From assembly GCF_001403875.1 (NCBI RefSeq), contig NZ_LN884298.1, positions 496,001 through 560,000 on the forward strand: a DNA stretch of 64,000 bases, given 5' to 3'. The first letter of the stretch is position 1, and the number at the start of each line of letters is the position of its first letter. The position numbers and the translations under genes were made by a program. The notes under the pieces are model-generated. The model searched no databases, was not told where the DNA came from, and saw only the letters and a program-made list of their open reading frames with translations. This document shows, in pieces, positions 17,301 to 24,900 of this stretch. Source of the stretch: Paenibacillus ihumii. Lineage in GTDB: Bacteria > Bacillota > Bacilli > Paenibacillales > Paenibacillaceae.

Positions 17301-17330
17301 CAATCTGTATATTTTTAAGTATACAGATTG
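17301..17330. promoter_or_regulatory. Perfect inverted repeat in MocR-GNAT divergent promoter
   Basis: CAATCTGTATA (17301-17311) and TATACAGATTG (17320-17330) are exact inverted copies with an 8-bp spacer. Their position midway between two divergent starts suggests the MocR operator. Confidence 0.65.
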
Positions 17331-17371
17331 GTGGTAAATTGAGGTAGAGTCAAAACAAGGAGATATCAACC

Positions 17372-17923
17372 ATGAAACCGACACGCTTTCTCGCAGGAAA
17401 AAAAGTCTATTTAAGACCGATCGAAGTATCCGATGCTAATTGGTACTTCACTACGCTGTACCATCCTGAAACAAGGAAACTTACTGGGACACAGAAGCAC
17501 TATACCCAGGACCAAATTGCCCGCTATATCGAAGGAAAAGCTCAGGACAGCTCATCTGTATTGCTGGTCATTGCCGCCGTAAGTGACGATACCCCCATTG
17601 GAGATATTGCGATTCAAGATATAGATACGATCAATCGCAATGCCAACATCCGCATCGCTATCCCTGACAGCAACAATCAAGGAAAAGGCTACGGTACTGA
17701 AGCTCTCCGTCTCATGCTGGATTACGGCTTCGGCATCCTCAATCTTCACCGGATCGAGTTGAACGTCTTCTCGTACAATGAGCGTGCCATGCAGGTCTAT
17801 AAAAATATAGGCTTCAAGAAAGAAGGGGTTCAGCGAGAAGCCTTATTTTACAACCATCAGTATTACGACTCCATTCTCATGAGTATGCTAGAGGATGAAT
17901 ACAGATCTCTATACTGTAAATAA
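17372..17923 (+). CDS. GNAT family N-acetyltransferase (RimJ/RimL-like)
   Basis: A 183-aa GNAT protein expected to transfer acetyl from acetyl-CoA to an amine. Visible motifs: VYLRPIEVSDANWYF at the N-terminus, the acetyl-CoA loop NQGKGYGTEAL (about 104-114), and the C-terminal NLHRIELNVFSYNERAMQVYKNIGF typical of the RimJ/L and SpeG-like branch. Length fits the family. AAGGAGAT lies 8 nt before ATG. It is transcribed away from the MocR gene, which usually indicates control by that regulator; the substrate could be the ligand-related small molecule, a polyamine or an antibiotic. Confidence 0.88.
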   Translation: MKPTRFLAGKKVYLRPIEVSDANWYFTTLYHPETRKLTGTQKHYTQDQIARYIEGKAQDSSSVLLVIAAVSDDTPIGDIAIQDIDTINRNANIRIAIPDSNNQGKGYGTEALRLMLDYGFGILNLHRIELNVFSYNERAMQVYKNIGFKKEGVQREALFYNHQYYDSILMSMLEDEYRSLYCK

Positions 17924-17931
17924 GGATAATT

Positions 17932-17969
17932 AAGGAGAGCCATTCACTTTGAATTGGAGCTCCTTTTTT
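17932..17969 (+). terminator. Terminator of GNAT gene
   Basis: AAGGAG (17932-17937) pairs with CTCCTT (17960-17965), with inner partial pairing, and six Ts follow. Confidence 0.6.
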
Positions 17970-17997
17970 ATAGGCACTCCATTTTCACAAAGCATAG

Positions 17998-18888
17998 TTA
18001 ACCTAACCGCCAGTGCAGCATCTCCACGAATTTTGTTGCCGCCGACGAAAGAGGGACGCTCTTGATGTTGCATACGCCTACGCTTCTCCCTGGGATCTCC
18101 TCCAGCAGCTGGACTTCGGACAACAAGCCCTTCGATAGATATTCTTGAGAGAACTCCTTCGTAACGCATGCGATCCCTAAATTAATCCTGGCAAACTCCA
18201 GCAATAGGTCATGCGAGCCTAGCTCAAACTCCGGCGCAATCTTGATTCCTTTAGAGAACATATGGTCTTCCACATATCTTCGGGAATTGGACTTTGATTC
18301 AAGAAAGATCAAGGGAAGCTTCACTAATTCATGAAGGCTTATCGGCTCGGATAAGACTTCCGCAAACCGTTCTCCATAAACAAACGTATCCTGGATATCG
18401 AAGCATGGCCTTACCTCTAAAGAGGCATCATCGATGGGAAGATTGCATATAGAAATATCAACCTCGCCTGATTTAAGAATCGAACAGAGCTCCAAGGTGG
18501 TGCCATTCACAATCGTAAATTTAATATTCGGATATTTATTATGGAAGGCCTCTAAGTAAGGAAGCAAAAAATATCTGGAGATCGTATCCCCTACGCCGAT
18601 CTTTAATTCGCCTGCCGTTAGATTTTTGAATTCCAATATTTTTTCCTCACCGGTCTGCAGCAAGTTCATTGCCGAATTTACATACTCAAACAGAAGGCTG
18701 CCTTCATTTGTCAAGGACGCCCCTTTGGGGGTTCGATTAAAAAGCCGCGTATCCAGATCCTTCTCTAGTTGCATGATCGCCTGGCTTACCGCCGGCTGTG
18801 TCATAAACAGCTCTTTGGCCGCCTTGGAAAAGCTCTCGCATCTTGCCACTTTGCTGAAAATTTTATATAAATCCAATTTGCTTATCAC
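17998..18888 (-). CDS. LysR family transcriptional regulator
   Basis: A 296-aa LTTR. The winged helix-turn-helix occupies residues 1-60 (LYKIFSKVARCESFSKAAKELF, QPAVSQAIMQLEKDL, LFNRTPKGASLT), followed by the two-lobe periplasmic-binding-like effector domain starting at GELKIGVGDTIS. The start is GTG with AGAGG 7 nt upstream; an ATG 2 bp away is out of frame. It is divergent from a CofE-like ligase gene and is therefore its likely regulator. A dyad in the shared 120-bp region may be its binding site. The effector is unknown. Confidence 0.9.
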   Translation of the reverse strand: MISKLDLYKIFSKVARCESFSKAAKELFMTQPAVSQAIMQLEKDLDTRLFNRTPKGASLTNEGSLLFEYVNSAMNLLQTGEEKILEFKNLTAGELKIGVGDTISRYFLLPYLEAFHNKYPNIKFTIVNGTTLELCSILKSGEVDISICNLPIDDASLEVRPCFDIQDTFVYGERFAEVLSEPISLHELVKLPLIFLESKSNSRRYVEDHMFSKGIKIAPEFELGSHDLLLEFARINLGIACVTKEFSQEYLSKGLLSEVQLLEEIPGRSVGVCNIKSVPLSSAATKFVEMLHWRLG

Positions 18889-18930
18889 ATAAACACCTCT
18901 TATACCCTCTATTCGATATATTAATTTAAC

Positions 18931-18947
18931 TTATACCACTAGGATAA
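18931..18947. promoter_or_regulatory. Candidate LTTR dyad between lysR-type and CofE-like genes
   Basis: TTATACCACTAGGATAA is an imperfect dyad with T-N11-A type spacing, in the divergent promoter region. Position supports it; the sequence alone is modest. Confidence 0.35.
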
Positions 18948-19008
18948 TGTATATTACAAGTAGATGGTTGGATAATGTAAAACAAACTTTATCACCCTAA
19001 GGAGCTGA

Positions 19009-20205
19009 ATGTATTTGGAAAGAGTAGTTGGAACGGTTGCTAGAGGCCTGCGCTGCCCCATTATCAAACGAGGGGATCATATAGAGGAAATCGTTGTAGA
19101 TAGCGTATTGAAGGCTGCGGAAATTGAAGGCTTTCAAATTAAGGATAAAGACATCGTCTCGATCACAGAATCCATTGTCGCCCGCGCGCAGGGAAACTAT
19201 GCGACGATCGATCATATTGCCAAGGACGTTCAATCCAAGTTCGGTGACGACACGGTGGGCGTTATTTTTCCCATTCTAAGCCGCAACCGCTTTGCAGTCT
19301 GCCTTCGCGGTATTGCCAAGGGCGTTAAGAAGGTCGTGCTCATGCTTAGCTATCCTTCCGATGAGGTTGGCAATCACCTGGTCGATCTCGACATGCTCGA
19401 TGAGAAAGGCGTCAATCCTTGGACCGATGTGCTGACGGAAGCCCGGTTCCGCGAGCTCTTTGGCTATAATAAGCATACTTTTACAGGCATAGATTACATT
19501 GATTACTATAAAACCTTAGTAGAAGAACAAGGGGCGGAGTGCGAGGTTATTTTCTCCAACCATCCTAAAACAATCCTGGATTACACTAAAAATGTGCTGA
19601 CCTGCGACATCCATTCCCGGATCAGAACGGCAAGGATTCTTAAGGCCAATGGCGGAGAGAAGATCTACAGCCTCAGCGACATCCTGGCTAAATCCATTGA
19701 CAACAGCGGCTTTAATGAAGAATACGGCCTGCTCGGATCGAATAAATCTACCGAGGACGAAATCAAGCTGTTCCCGCGCGACTGCCAACAAACCGTCGAT
19801 AAGATCCAGCAAATTTTCAAGGAGAAGACAGGAAAGAGCATTGAGGTCATGATTTACGGGGACGGGGCCTTCAAAGACCCTGTGGGGAAAATCTGGGAGC
19901 TGGCTGATCCGGTGGTATCACCCGCTTATACTTCCGGACTTGAAGGCACGCCTAACGAAATCAAGCTGAAGTATCTTGCAGATAACAACTTTGCCGATCT
20001 AAGCGGCGATGAGCTTAAACAGGCTATTTCCGAGTACATCAGCAATAAGAATGACGATCTCGTGGGATCCATGGAAGCACAGGGCACTACGCCTAGGAAG
20101 CTTACCGATCTCATCGGCTCTCTGTCCGATTTGACATCAGGAAGCGGAGACAAAGGAACGCCGATCGTCTATATTCAAGGTTACTTCGATAACTTTACGA
20201 AGTAA
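19009..20205 (+). CDS. CofE-like F420-0:gamma-glutamyl ligase family protein
   Basis: A 398-aa member of the F420 ligase family (CofE/FbiB N-domain fold), which forms amide bonds between glutamate and coenzyme F420 with GTP in archaea and actinobacteria. Recognisable parts are the N-terminal GLRCPIIKRGDHIEEIVVDS, the metal-site region VSITESIVARAQG, and GVIFPILSRNRFAVCLRGIAKG. Firmicutes like this one do not normally make F420, and no F420 biosynthesis gene is nearby, so the substrate is probably different. AAGGAG is only 4 nt before the ATG and 10 nt before an in-frame TTG at 19015, so the start could be two codons later. Divergent from a LysR regulator. Confidence 0.78.
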   Translation: MYLERVVGTVARGLRCPIIKRGDHIEEIVVDSVLKAAEIEGFQIKDKDIVSITESIVARAQGNYATIDHIAKDVQSKFGDDTVGVIFPILSRNRFAVCLRGIAKGVKKVVLMLSYPSDEVGNHLVDLDMLDEKGVNPWTDVLTEARFRELFGYNKHTFTGIDYIDYYKTLVEEQGAECEVIFSNHPKTILDYTKNVLTCDIHSRIRTARILKANGGEKIYSLSDILAKSIDNSGFNEEYGLLGSNKSTEDEIKLFPRDCQQTVDKIQQIFKEKTGKSIEVMIYGDGAFKDPVGKIWELADPVVSPAYTSGLEGTPNEIKLKYLADNNFADLSGDELKQAISEYISNKNDDLVGSMEAQGTTPRKLTDLIGSLSDLTSGSGDKGTPIVYIQGYFDNFTK

Positions 20206-20231
20206 TTTGTTTAAAATAAGCGCTTTACGGC

Positions 20232-20286
20232 AAGGGGCTGTCCCAGAAGTCATCATCGATGGCAGAGGGGCGCCCCTTTCTTTTTA
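20232..20286 (+). terminator. Terminator of CofE-like gene
   Basis: AAGGGGC (20232-20238) can pair with GCCCCTT (20272-20278), followed by TTTCTTTTT. The first arm, GGGGCTGTCCCAGAAGTC, also resembles IS terminal repeats found between genes in Bacilli. Confidence 0.6.
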
Positions 20287-21000
20287 GAAAGCTATCCGTT
20301 CCTGGGGAATCCATTTTACGGTATCCATTTTAGCCGGAATCCATTTTTCCCTTGCCTAGACCCCATTCTGTGGCTCATCCATATATAAGCTATAGAACCT
20401 TTGAACTCGATCACTAGTTACCGAACATAAGTTATCGAACACAAACTCGAATACAAGCTCGAATACAAGCTCTAACACTAGTAACTAGAACATAATCTCG
20501 AACATACGCTATCGAACTCGAATACAAGCTATCGAACAACATAAGCTATCAAGCTCGAATACAAGCTATCGAACTCAACACAGGTTATCGATCATAAGCT
20601 CAAACGAAAACTCGAACATACGCTATCGAACTAGAACATAAGCTGCTGATCTCGAACACGAAATGGAATTCATGCAATCTTTACCGACTACCATCCGCTT
20701 AGGTTTGCCTGTCGAACTCGAACACGAAATGGAATTCATGTATCTAATTATGCTCGAAACGAGTGGTTCAATAGATTAGCTGGATTTGATGCACCTAAAA
20801 TCAAGAATCCCGCCCATGATGGGACTATCCCCTTCTTCTAACGACATGAAATCCATTTAAATCTGCTTTCCTGTCTTTGCCGCAGAGACTAACTACTATA
20901 AATCCATTTAAATCGAGAAGTCCACGATTCGTGTTCGCTAGAACAAAAAGTCCACGATTCATGCTCGGCGAAAGGGGAGGTGGATATGTGATTGGCCACC
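20287..21000. repeat. Degenerate short-repeat region
   Basis: No gene is visible for about 700 bp. The DNA is built from decayed short repeats: three copies of ATCCATTTT (20308-20347); many variants of a 19-21 bp unit like CTCGAATACAAGCTATCGAA between 20395 and 20660; CTCGAACACGAAATGGAATTC near 20651 and again near 20717, followed in both by ATG; AAATCCATTTAAATC twice (20849, 20900); and AAGTCCACGATTC twice (20918, 20948). The array ends where the AT-rich island starts. Confidence 0.7.
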
Positions 21001-21040
21001 ATAATTATATTATGCTCCATTATATTTTAAAAACTAAGCG

Positions 21041-21069
21041 TTGACCATGTAATATTATTATCATACAAT
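21041..21069 (+). promoter_or_regulatory. Sigma-A promoter of TPR receptor gene
   Basis: TTGACC, a 17-bp spacer, and TACAAT form a near-consensus vegetative promoter 35 bp before the start codon. Confidence 0.8.
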
Positions 21070-21103
21070 GATGTAAATAATTGTAATTCAAGGGGGTGCT
21101 TGT

Positions 21104-21964
21104 ATGCAAGATAACTTTCTATCTGATGCTCATGAGGTAGACCCCTTAGTTAAGATATTAAAAATGGCTTACGAATTAGAATGTTGGGAGAAAGTAATTT
21201 TCATATCCGATAAACTCCTCACAGAGGCAGAAAAGGTCTATCGTAGTCCTGTCAGATTTTCTAAGCTGCGTAAATTAGATAGGCCAATCGCATACTATTT
21301 TGGATATAGTTATCTAATGAAAGGCTCAGCCCTTCAAAAACTCAAACAATACGATAAGGCGAAAGAATGTATAAAAAAGTATGAAAACCTTGACTGGCTT
21401 GGCGATGATTGTGCCGAGAGTAAAAAAGTCATATCAGACTTTAAATTCTTTGCTCATGCAAATACATTAACACTTGACATTCTCATTGGAAGCATTGACA
21501 AGCTTCCTGAATATACTGCGTTTCTTCTAGATCACCCAGATGAAATTCTTTCCGGGCTAATAACGATATTAGAAGCAGCCTTGGATTATAGTATAGTTGT
21601 AGACAAAGAAATTAATTTGCTCATGCCTTATATTAAAGATTTCAATGCTTATAACAATCACATGGACTGTACTGACTATCTTTCCTTTTATTTTTTATTA
21701 TCGATATATAGAATTAAACATCAGGAATATCACGGCTCAATAAATCTTATTCTTCATATTTTGAATATTTTGTCAACATCTGATAAAATTGGTTATGATG
21801 GATGTTTCAAAAAAGCAGTCGCTACTTTTGAAGCATTTAGAAGTCATGCAACACAAGATCAACTAAAAGAATATCAAGCAATCCAAAAAACTATAAGCGA
21901 GGGAGTTGTTAAAAATGAAGAAAGTGCTGCTTTCAGTTTTATTGGTGATTGGAATTCTAAGTAA
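21104..21964 (+). CDS. Rap-like TPR protein without DNA-binding domain (putative peptide receptor)
   Basis: A 286-aa, all-helical protein. The YELECWEKVIFISDKLLTEAE and YFGYSYLMKGSALQKLKQYD segments, then AKECIKKYENL, look like the tetratricopeptide part of RRNPP-type peptide receptors of Paenibacillus (Rap/AloR-like). No helix-turn-helix is present, and the near-consensus promoter plus AGGGGGTG ribosome binding site directly upstream show the start is genuine rather than truncated. Length is shorter than Rap (about 375 aa). The 3' end overlaps by 50 bp a 42-codon exported peptide gene in another frame, the arrangement of rap-phr pairs. It probably binds a target protein and is switched off by the re-imported peptide. 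The region is markedly AT-rich. Function is inferred from architecture. Confidence 0.7.
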   Translation: MQDNFLSDAHEVDPLVKILKMAYELECWEKVIFISDKLLTEAEKVYRSPVRFSKLRKLDRPIAYYFGYSYLMKGSALQKLKQYDKAKECIKKYENLDWLGDDCAESKKVISDFKFFAHANTLTLDILIGSIDKLPEYTAFLLDHPDEILSGLITILEAALDYSIVVDKEINLLMPYIKDFNAYNNHMDCTDYLSFYFLLSIYRIKHQEYHGSINLILHILNILSTSDKIGYDGCFKKAVATFEAFRSHATQDQLKEYQAIQKTISEGVVKNEESAAFSFIGDWNSK

Positions 21965-22043
21965 CTTACAAGCTATTCACTCCCCAGGTACTTCGATACA
22001 AACATTTAATCATGGTACCGGTTACGGCCCAGGTAAACTATAA
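21915..22043 (+). CDS. Small exported pro-peptide, putative quorum-sensing signal
   Basis: A 42-aa gene overlapping the receptor gene's end. It begins MKKVLLSVLLVIGILSN, a Lys-rich start and hydrophobic core, with a plausible signal-peptidase site after LQA. The exported remainder of about 22 residues ends NHGTGYGPGKL. Phr- and AloP-type signals are made this way: secretion, trimming to a C-terminal oligopeptide, uptake by an oligopeptide permease, binding to the TPR receptor. GAGGGAG lies 9 nt before the ATG. A 9-bp hairpin terminator follows the stop, so receptor and peptide form one transcript. The exact mature peptide cannot be read; the Gly-rich C-terminus is the candidate. Confidence 0.68.
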   Translation: MKKVLLSVLLVIGILSNLQAIHSPGTSIQTFNHGTGYGPGKL

Positions 22044-22076
22044 CACTGTTATAAAATTCAATTATTTAATTATTTT

Positions 22077-22110
22077 AGAGATGGCAGTCTTGCTATCTCT
22101 TTCTTTTATT
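22077..22110 (+). terminator. Terminator of receptor-peptide operon
   Basis: AGAGATGGC (22077-22085) pairs with GCTATCTCT (22092-22100) with one G-U pair, followed by a T-rich tract. Confidence 0.75.
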
Positions 22111-22252
22111 TCACTATGTTTTCCTACTTAATTAATTTTCTTTCATCCCCCATTAACTGAATGTTAAATATTTTGTTTTATTTCAAAGGTACATTTTTTA
22201 CTCAAAAAAATAACAAATGATTAATATTTCTGTGAAAATTTGTATTTTATAG

Positions 22253-22280
22253 TTGAGGAATTGGGTAATTGTGGTATTAT
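22253..22280 (+). promoter_or_regulatory. Promoter of secreted-protein gene
   Basis: TTGAGG, 16 bp, TATTAT. Transcription would begin about 22287, right at a GC-rich palindrome. Confidence 0.55.
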
Positions 22281-22288
22281 ATTATTGC

Positions 22289-22298
22289 GTCGGCCGAC
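22289..22298. promoter_or_regulatory. GC-rich palindrome at the expected transcription start
   Basis: GTCGGCCGAC is a perfect 10-bp palindrome standing out in AT-rich DNA, 9 bp after the -10 box. This is a typical repressor-operator position; it could be the site of an unknown regulator. Confidence 0.4.
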
Positions 22299-22326
22299 AT
22301 AATTGCGATAAATGGAGGAAATTCTA

Positions 22327-23526
22327 ATGAAAAAATCGATATTTAAATGCTTATTCTGCTTATCGTTATTAGCGCTGATAACACCCATGAATCTGCAAAC
22401 AACCTCCGCTGCTGATAATAGCCAAGATACTCTAGTTTATAACTTAGATAATTCGATTGTTTCTGTTGTTGACTCTGTTTATACTATTGAATCTCACTTA
22501 AGCACTCCAGGCAATATTGTTATTTTTGAAGGAGCCGATATTAATAAGCTTCCACTGTATCAGAATATTTTTCTGCCAATGAACATACCTCTATTCTTAG
22601 AAGATGAAGAATTTAAAGAAATTAACCCTGATGTCGTTTTAAATGAGCAGGATACAATCATCGATAATGAAAAAAACATTGTTGTGCCAACAAAAACTAC
22701 CCTAATTGCCCTTTACAATGCCAATGGTAAGATAACAGTCTTACAGAATGACGAACCAATTGATGAATCTGTTAACGTCAAGTCCTTTAGATCCTATGTA
22801 GATACTAATGACCAACAAAAACTTATTAATGATTTTAAAAATGATATGAATGATCTTTTCTTTAAAGAGTATTTTTCTCCCGCGAAAGTTAGTGTCTCTG
22901 CTGCTCAAGGTGATATATTGACAAGCATTCGAAAGACATTATCTGTTAATGGCAGTTATACAGTAATAGGTGGTTCTACGGTTAACTATGTGGCAGGCAA
23001 AGCTGTAACTGACTATATACTTTATGCCAATAGTAAAGGGACTCATTTTTATGTTTTAGCTGATTCACAAATTTATCCTGCAGGTGTGGCCGACAACAAT
23101 AATGCTACTTGGACAACAGGTTATAAATCCAATATTAGAACGAATTCTAGTACAAACTCATTGATAAACTGGTCACCAAATACTACTGGGCTTAGTCTGG
23201 ACAGTAATGATCAGTTCCAGGTAGGGATCTCTGCAAGTACAGCTGGTATTGAGCTGAGTTTCAACTATACTTGGAATGGCACTTCTAATGTAAAATTAGA
23301 GTCTACTGGAAGTAAAACCTCTGGGCTAACAACAGAATATATTTATAAAAATAATGGAAACGCTATTGCCTCCGATACTTTTACAACGGGGCATGGAGCC
23401 TTAATCCAAGCAACAAACAAAGTTCTTTCATTCTCTGCGAGTCATCAGTTTAGAAATGAAAATGTATATACTAATGGAAGCGTCTGGTATTCAACAACCA
23501 CAACAAATCTTTCGTATAGCTTCTAA
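22327..23526 (+). CDS. Secreted beta-rich protein of unknown function (possible toxin or effector)
   Basis: A 399-aa protein I do not recognise. MKKSIFKCLFCLSLLALITP is a signal-peptide start with probable cleavage near TTSAAD. The middle (to about 190) is acidic and mixed; the C-terminal 200 residues are rich in Ser, Thr, Asn and Tyr with alternating polar and hydrophobic residues (QFQVGISASTAGIELSFNY, TTTTNLSYSF), as in beta-barrel or pore-forming proteins, and there is no anchor motif. GGAGG is 8 nt before this ATG; the ATG five codons earlier precedes that site and is rejected. It follows the receptor-peptide pair and precedes a small membrane protein, so a secreted effector with an immunity partner is plausible but unproven. 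Confidence 0.6.
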   Translation: MKKSIFKCLFCLSLLALITPMNLQTTSAADNSQDTLVYNLDNSIVSVVDSVYTIESHLSTPGNIVIFEGADINKLPLYQNIFLPMNIPLFLEDEEFKEINPDVVLNEQDTIIDNEKNIVVPTKTTLIALYNANGKITVLQNDEPIDESVNVKSFRSYVDTNDQQKLINDFKNDMNDLFFKEYFSPAKVSVSAAQGDILTSIRKTLSVNGSYTVIGGSTVNYVAGKAVTDYILYANSKGTHFYVLADSQIYPAGVADNNNATWTTGYKSNIRTNSSTNSLINWSPNTTGLSLDSNDQFQVGISASTAGIELSFNYTWNGTSNVKLESTGSKTSGLTTEYIYKNNGNAIASDTFTTGHGALIQATNKVLSFSASHQFRNENVYTNGSVWYSTTTTNLSYSF

Positions 23527-23542
23527 ACATTAAAATCGTCCC

Positions 23543-23586
23543 CTCTCCTACCTATATTATCCATGGTAGGAGAGTTGTACTTTTTT
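23543..23586 (+). terminator. Terminator of secreted-protein gene
   Basis: CTCTCCTACC (23543-23552) and GGTAGGAGAG (23565-23574) form a perfect 10-bp stem, followed by TTGTAC and six Ts. Transcription of the next small gene would need read-through or its own promoter. Confidence 0.85.
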
Positions 23587-23602
23587 CCAGGAGGGCTTAC
23601 AC

Positions 23603-23830
23603 ATGAGAAAATTGTTTCTTGGATGTACATCTATCTTATCTTCGGTAATTTTTTTATGCACGGGATTTTTAATCTCTGCACTTAAGTCGGTTGACCGTTC
23701 TGCCGACATCAATAGCGGAGCTTTTCGATATAATATCTTTAATATCCATATCAGTTGGTTTGTAATTCCTGTTATTCTCTTCATAATTGGCTTGTGGCTT
23801 GTATATTTGAGTCAGGACGTAGACAAATAA
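23603..23830 (+). CDS. Small two-helix membrane protein (possible immunity protein)
   Basis: A 75-aa protein with two membrane segments: LFLGCTSILSSVIFLCTGFL near the N-terminus and WFVIPVILFIIGLWLVYL near the C-terminus, joined by a polar loop with several charged residues. CAGGAGGGC, 6-8 nt before ATG, supports translation. It is on the same strand and as AT-rich as the secreted-protein gene before it. Small two-helix proteins beside secreted toxins are often immunity proteins; nothing in the sequence proves this. No family was recognised. Confidence 0.5.
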   Translation: MRKLFLGCTSILSSVIFLCTGFLISALKSVDRSADINSGAFRYNIFNIHISWFVIPVILFIIGLWLVYLSQDVDK

Positions 23831-23976
23831 TTATAAGGTGAGTAACTATCCATTCTACCTTTAATTACTCGTTTTTATCTTCTTTTGGGCAAATATTTTT
23901 CACCACAGAATAACGGGGCAGCCAACCTAGCCCTTTGGCTGCCTCAAGTCTAATCGTTTCTGCATATTTCTACTTT

Positions 23977-24750
23977 CTACTGATTGATTTGGCCGCCATC
24001 CACCGTGTAGATGGACTGAGCTACATAAGAGGCCTCATCAGATAGCAGGAAGACAGCTACATTTGCCACTTCCTCCGCCTCTCCGTATCTTCCCATAGGT
24101 ACTGCGGAACTAAAGGCCTCTCTCGCTCCTTCGGCGTCCTCAGGGACCGTATTCTTCTCAATCTGGCGCATCATGCGGGTATTGATTACACCGGGTGCCA
24201 CCGCATTCACCCTTACACCGAAGGGGGCTGCTTCTAGCGCCACCACTCTGGTCATCCCAATCACTGCATGCTTGGAGCTGTTGTAGCCAACAAAGCCGGG
24301 AGAGCCGATTAGCCCTGCGCCTGAGGAGGTATTGACGATACTGCCGTACCCTTGCTTCTTCATCACAGGAACCACGTATTTAAGCCCAAGGAACGCGCCT
24401 TTGACATTGACGTTAAGTACCCTTTCAAAAATGTCTGTCGGATAATCCTCTACATTGGCAGTAATCCCTTCTATTCCTGCATTGTTAAAGAAGCCATCGA
24501 TTTTGCCAAACTTCTCAACGGCTGCATCGACATAAGCTTTGACCTCTTCTTCATTCGCGACATTGGCTTTAAGAGCAAGGGCCCTTGAATCATCCAAGCC
24601 CAATTCTGAAATGACTTGCTGGACTGCCTCTACATTCAAGTCGACCAAAGCAAGCTTAGCTCCCTGCTCTGCCAATTTTTTTGCCGTCGCCTTCCCAATC
24701 CCGCCTGCAGCGCCCGTAATCAATACTACTTTGCCATCGAACTTACTCAT
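23977..24750 (-). CDS. SDR family NAD(P)-dependent oxidoreductase
   Basis: A 257-aa classical short-chain dehydrogenase. The cofactor motif TGAAGGIG is at 13-20, acidic D37 after the second strand favours NAD, NNAG at 89-92, and the catalytic Ser (about 142), Y156 and K160 (YNSSK) are all present. The C-terminus VNAVAPGVINTRMM and VDGGQINQ are standard. The substrate is an alcohol/ketone of unknown identity. It lies downstream of mqo on the same strand but beyond the mqo terminator, so it needs its own promoter in the 24751-24847 gap. Confidence 0.92.
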   Translation of the reverse strand: MSKFDGKVVLITGAAGGIGKATAKKLAEQGAKLALVDLNVEAVQQVISELGLDDSRALALKANVANEEEVKAYVDAAVEKFGKIDGFFNNAGIEGITANVEDYPTDIFERVLNVNVKGAFLGLKYVVPVMKKQGYGSIVNTSSGAGLIGSPGFVGYNSSKHAVIGMTRVVALEAAPFGVRVNAVAPGVINTRMMRQIEKNTVPEDAEGAREAFSSAVPMGRYGEAEEVANVAVFLLSDEASYVAQSIYTVDGGQINQ

Positions 24751-24847
24751 ATTTTGATTGCCTCCTTCGCTATACGGCCTCCGGATGTCCTGCCATTTTG
24801 CAGTTTACCCATAACGGATTCCCCCGATACAACTTTCTCACTGGCAT

Positions 24848-24886
24848 GAAAAAAGAACCCTTGATCCAAAAGCAGATCAAAGGTTC
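24848..24886 (-). terminator. Terminator of mqo
   Basis: A 12-bp stem (24855-24866 with 24875-24886, one G-U) is followed on the minus strand by six Ts. Confidence 0.88.
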
Positions 24887-24900
24887 CGGGTTAAATGATA

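Noticed and set aside
20213..20228. cre-like ATAAGCGCTTTA after the CofE-like gene
   Set aside because: It is located downstream of a gene and not in front of one, so a regulatory role is unlikely.
20232..20252. GGGGCTGTCCCAGAAGTC-type sequence resembling an insertion-sequence end
   Set aside because: No transposase and no matching inverted end were found in the window; the segment is better explained as part of a terminator.
20395..20760. Possible CRISPR array
   Set aside because: Repeat copies differ from each other, spacing is irregular, there are no unique spacers of constant length, and no cas genes are present.
23557..23784. 75-codon minus-strand frame opposite the small membrane protein
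   Set aside because: The plus-strand frame has a ribosome binding site and two clean membrane helices; the antisense frame has neither.
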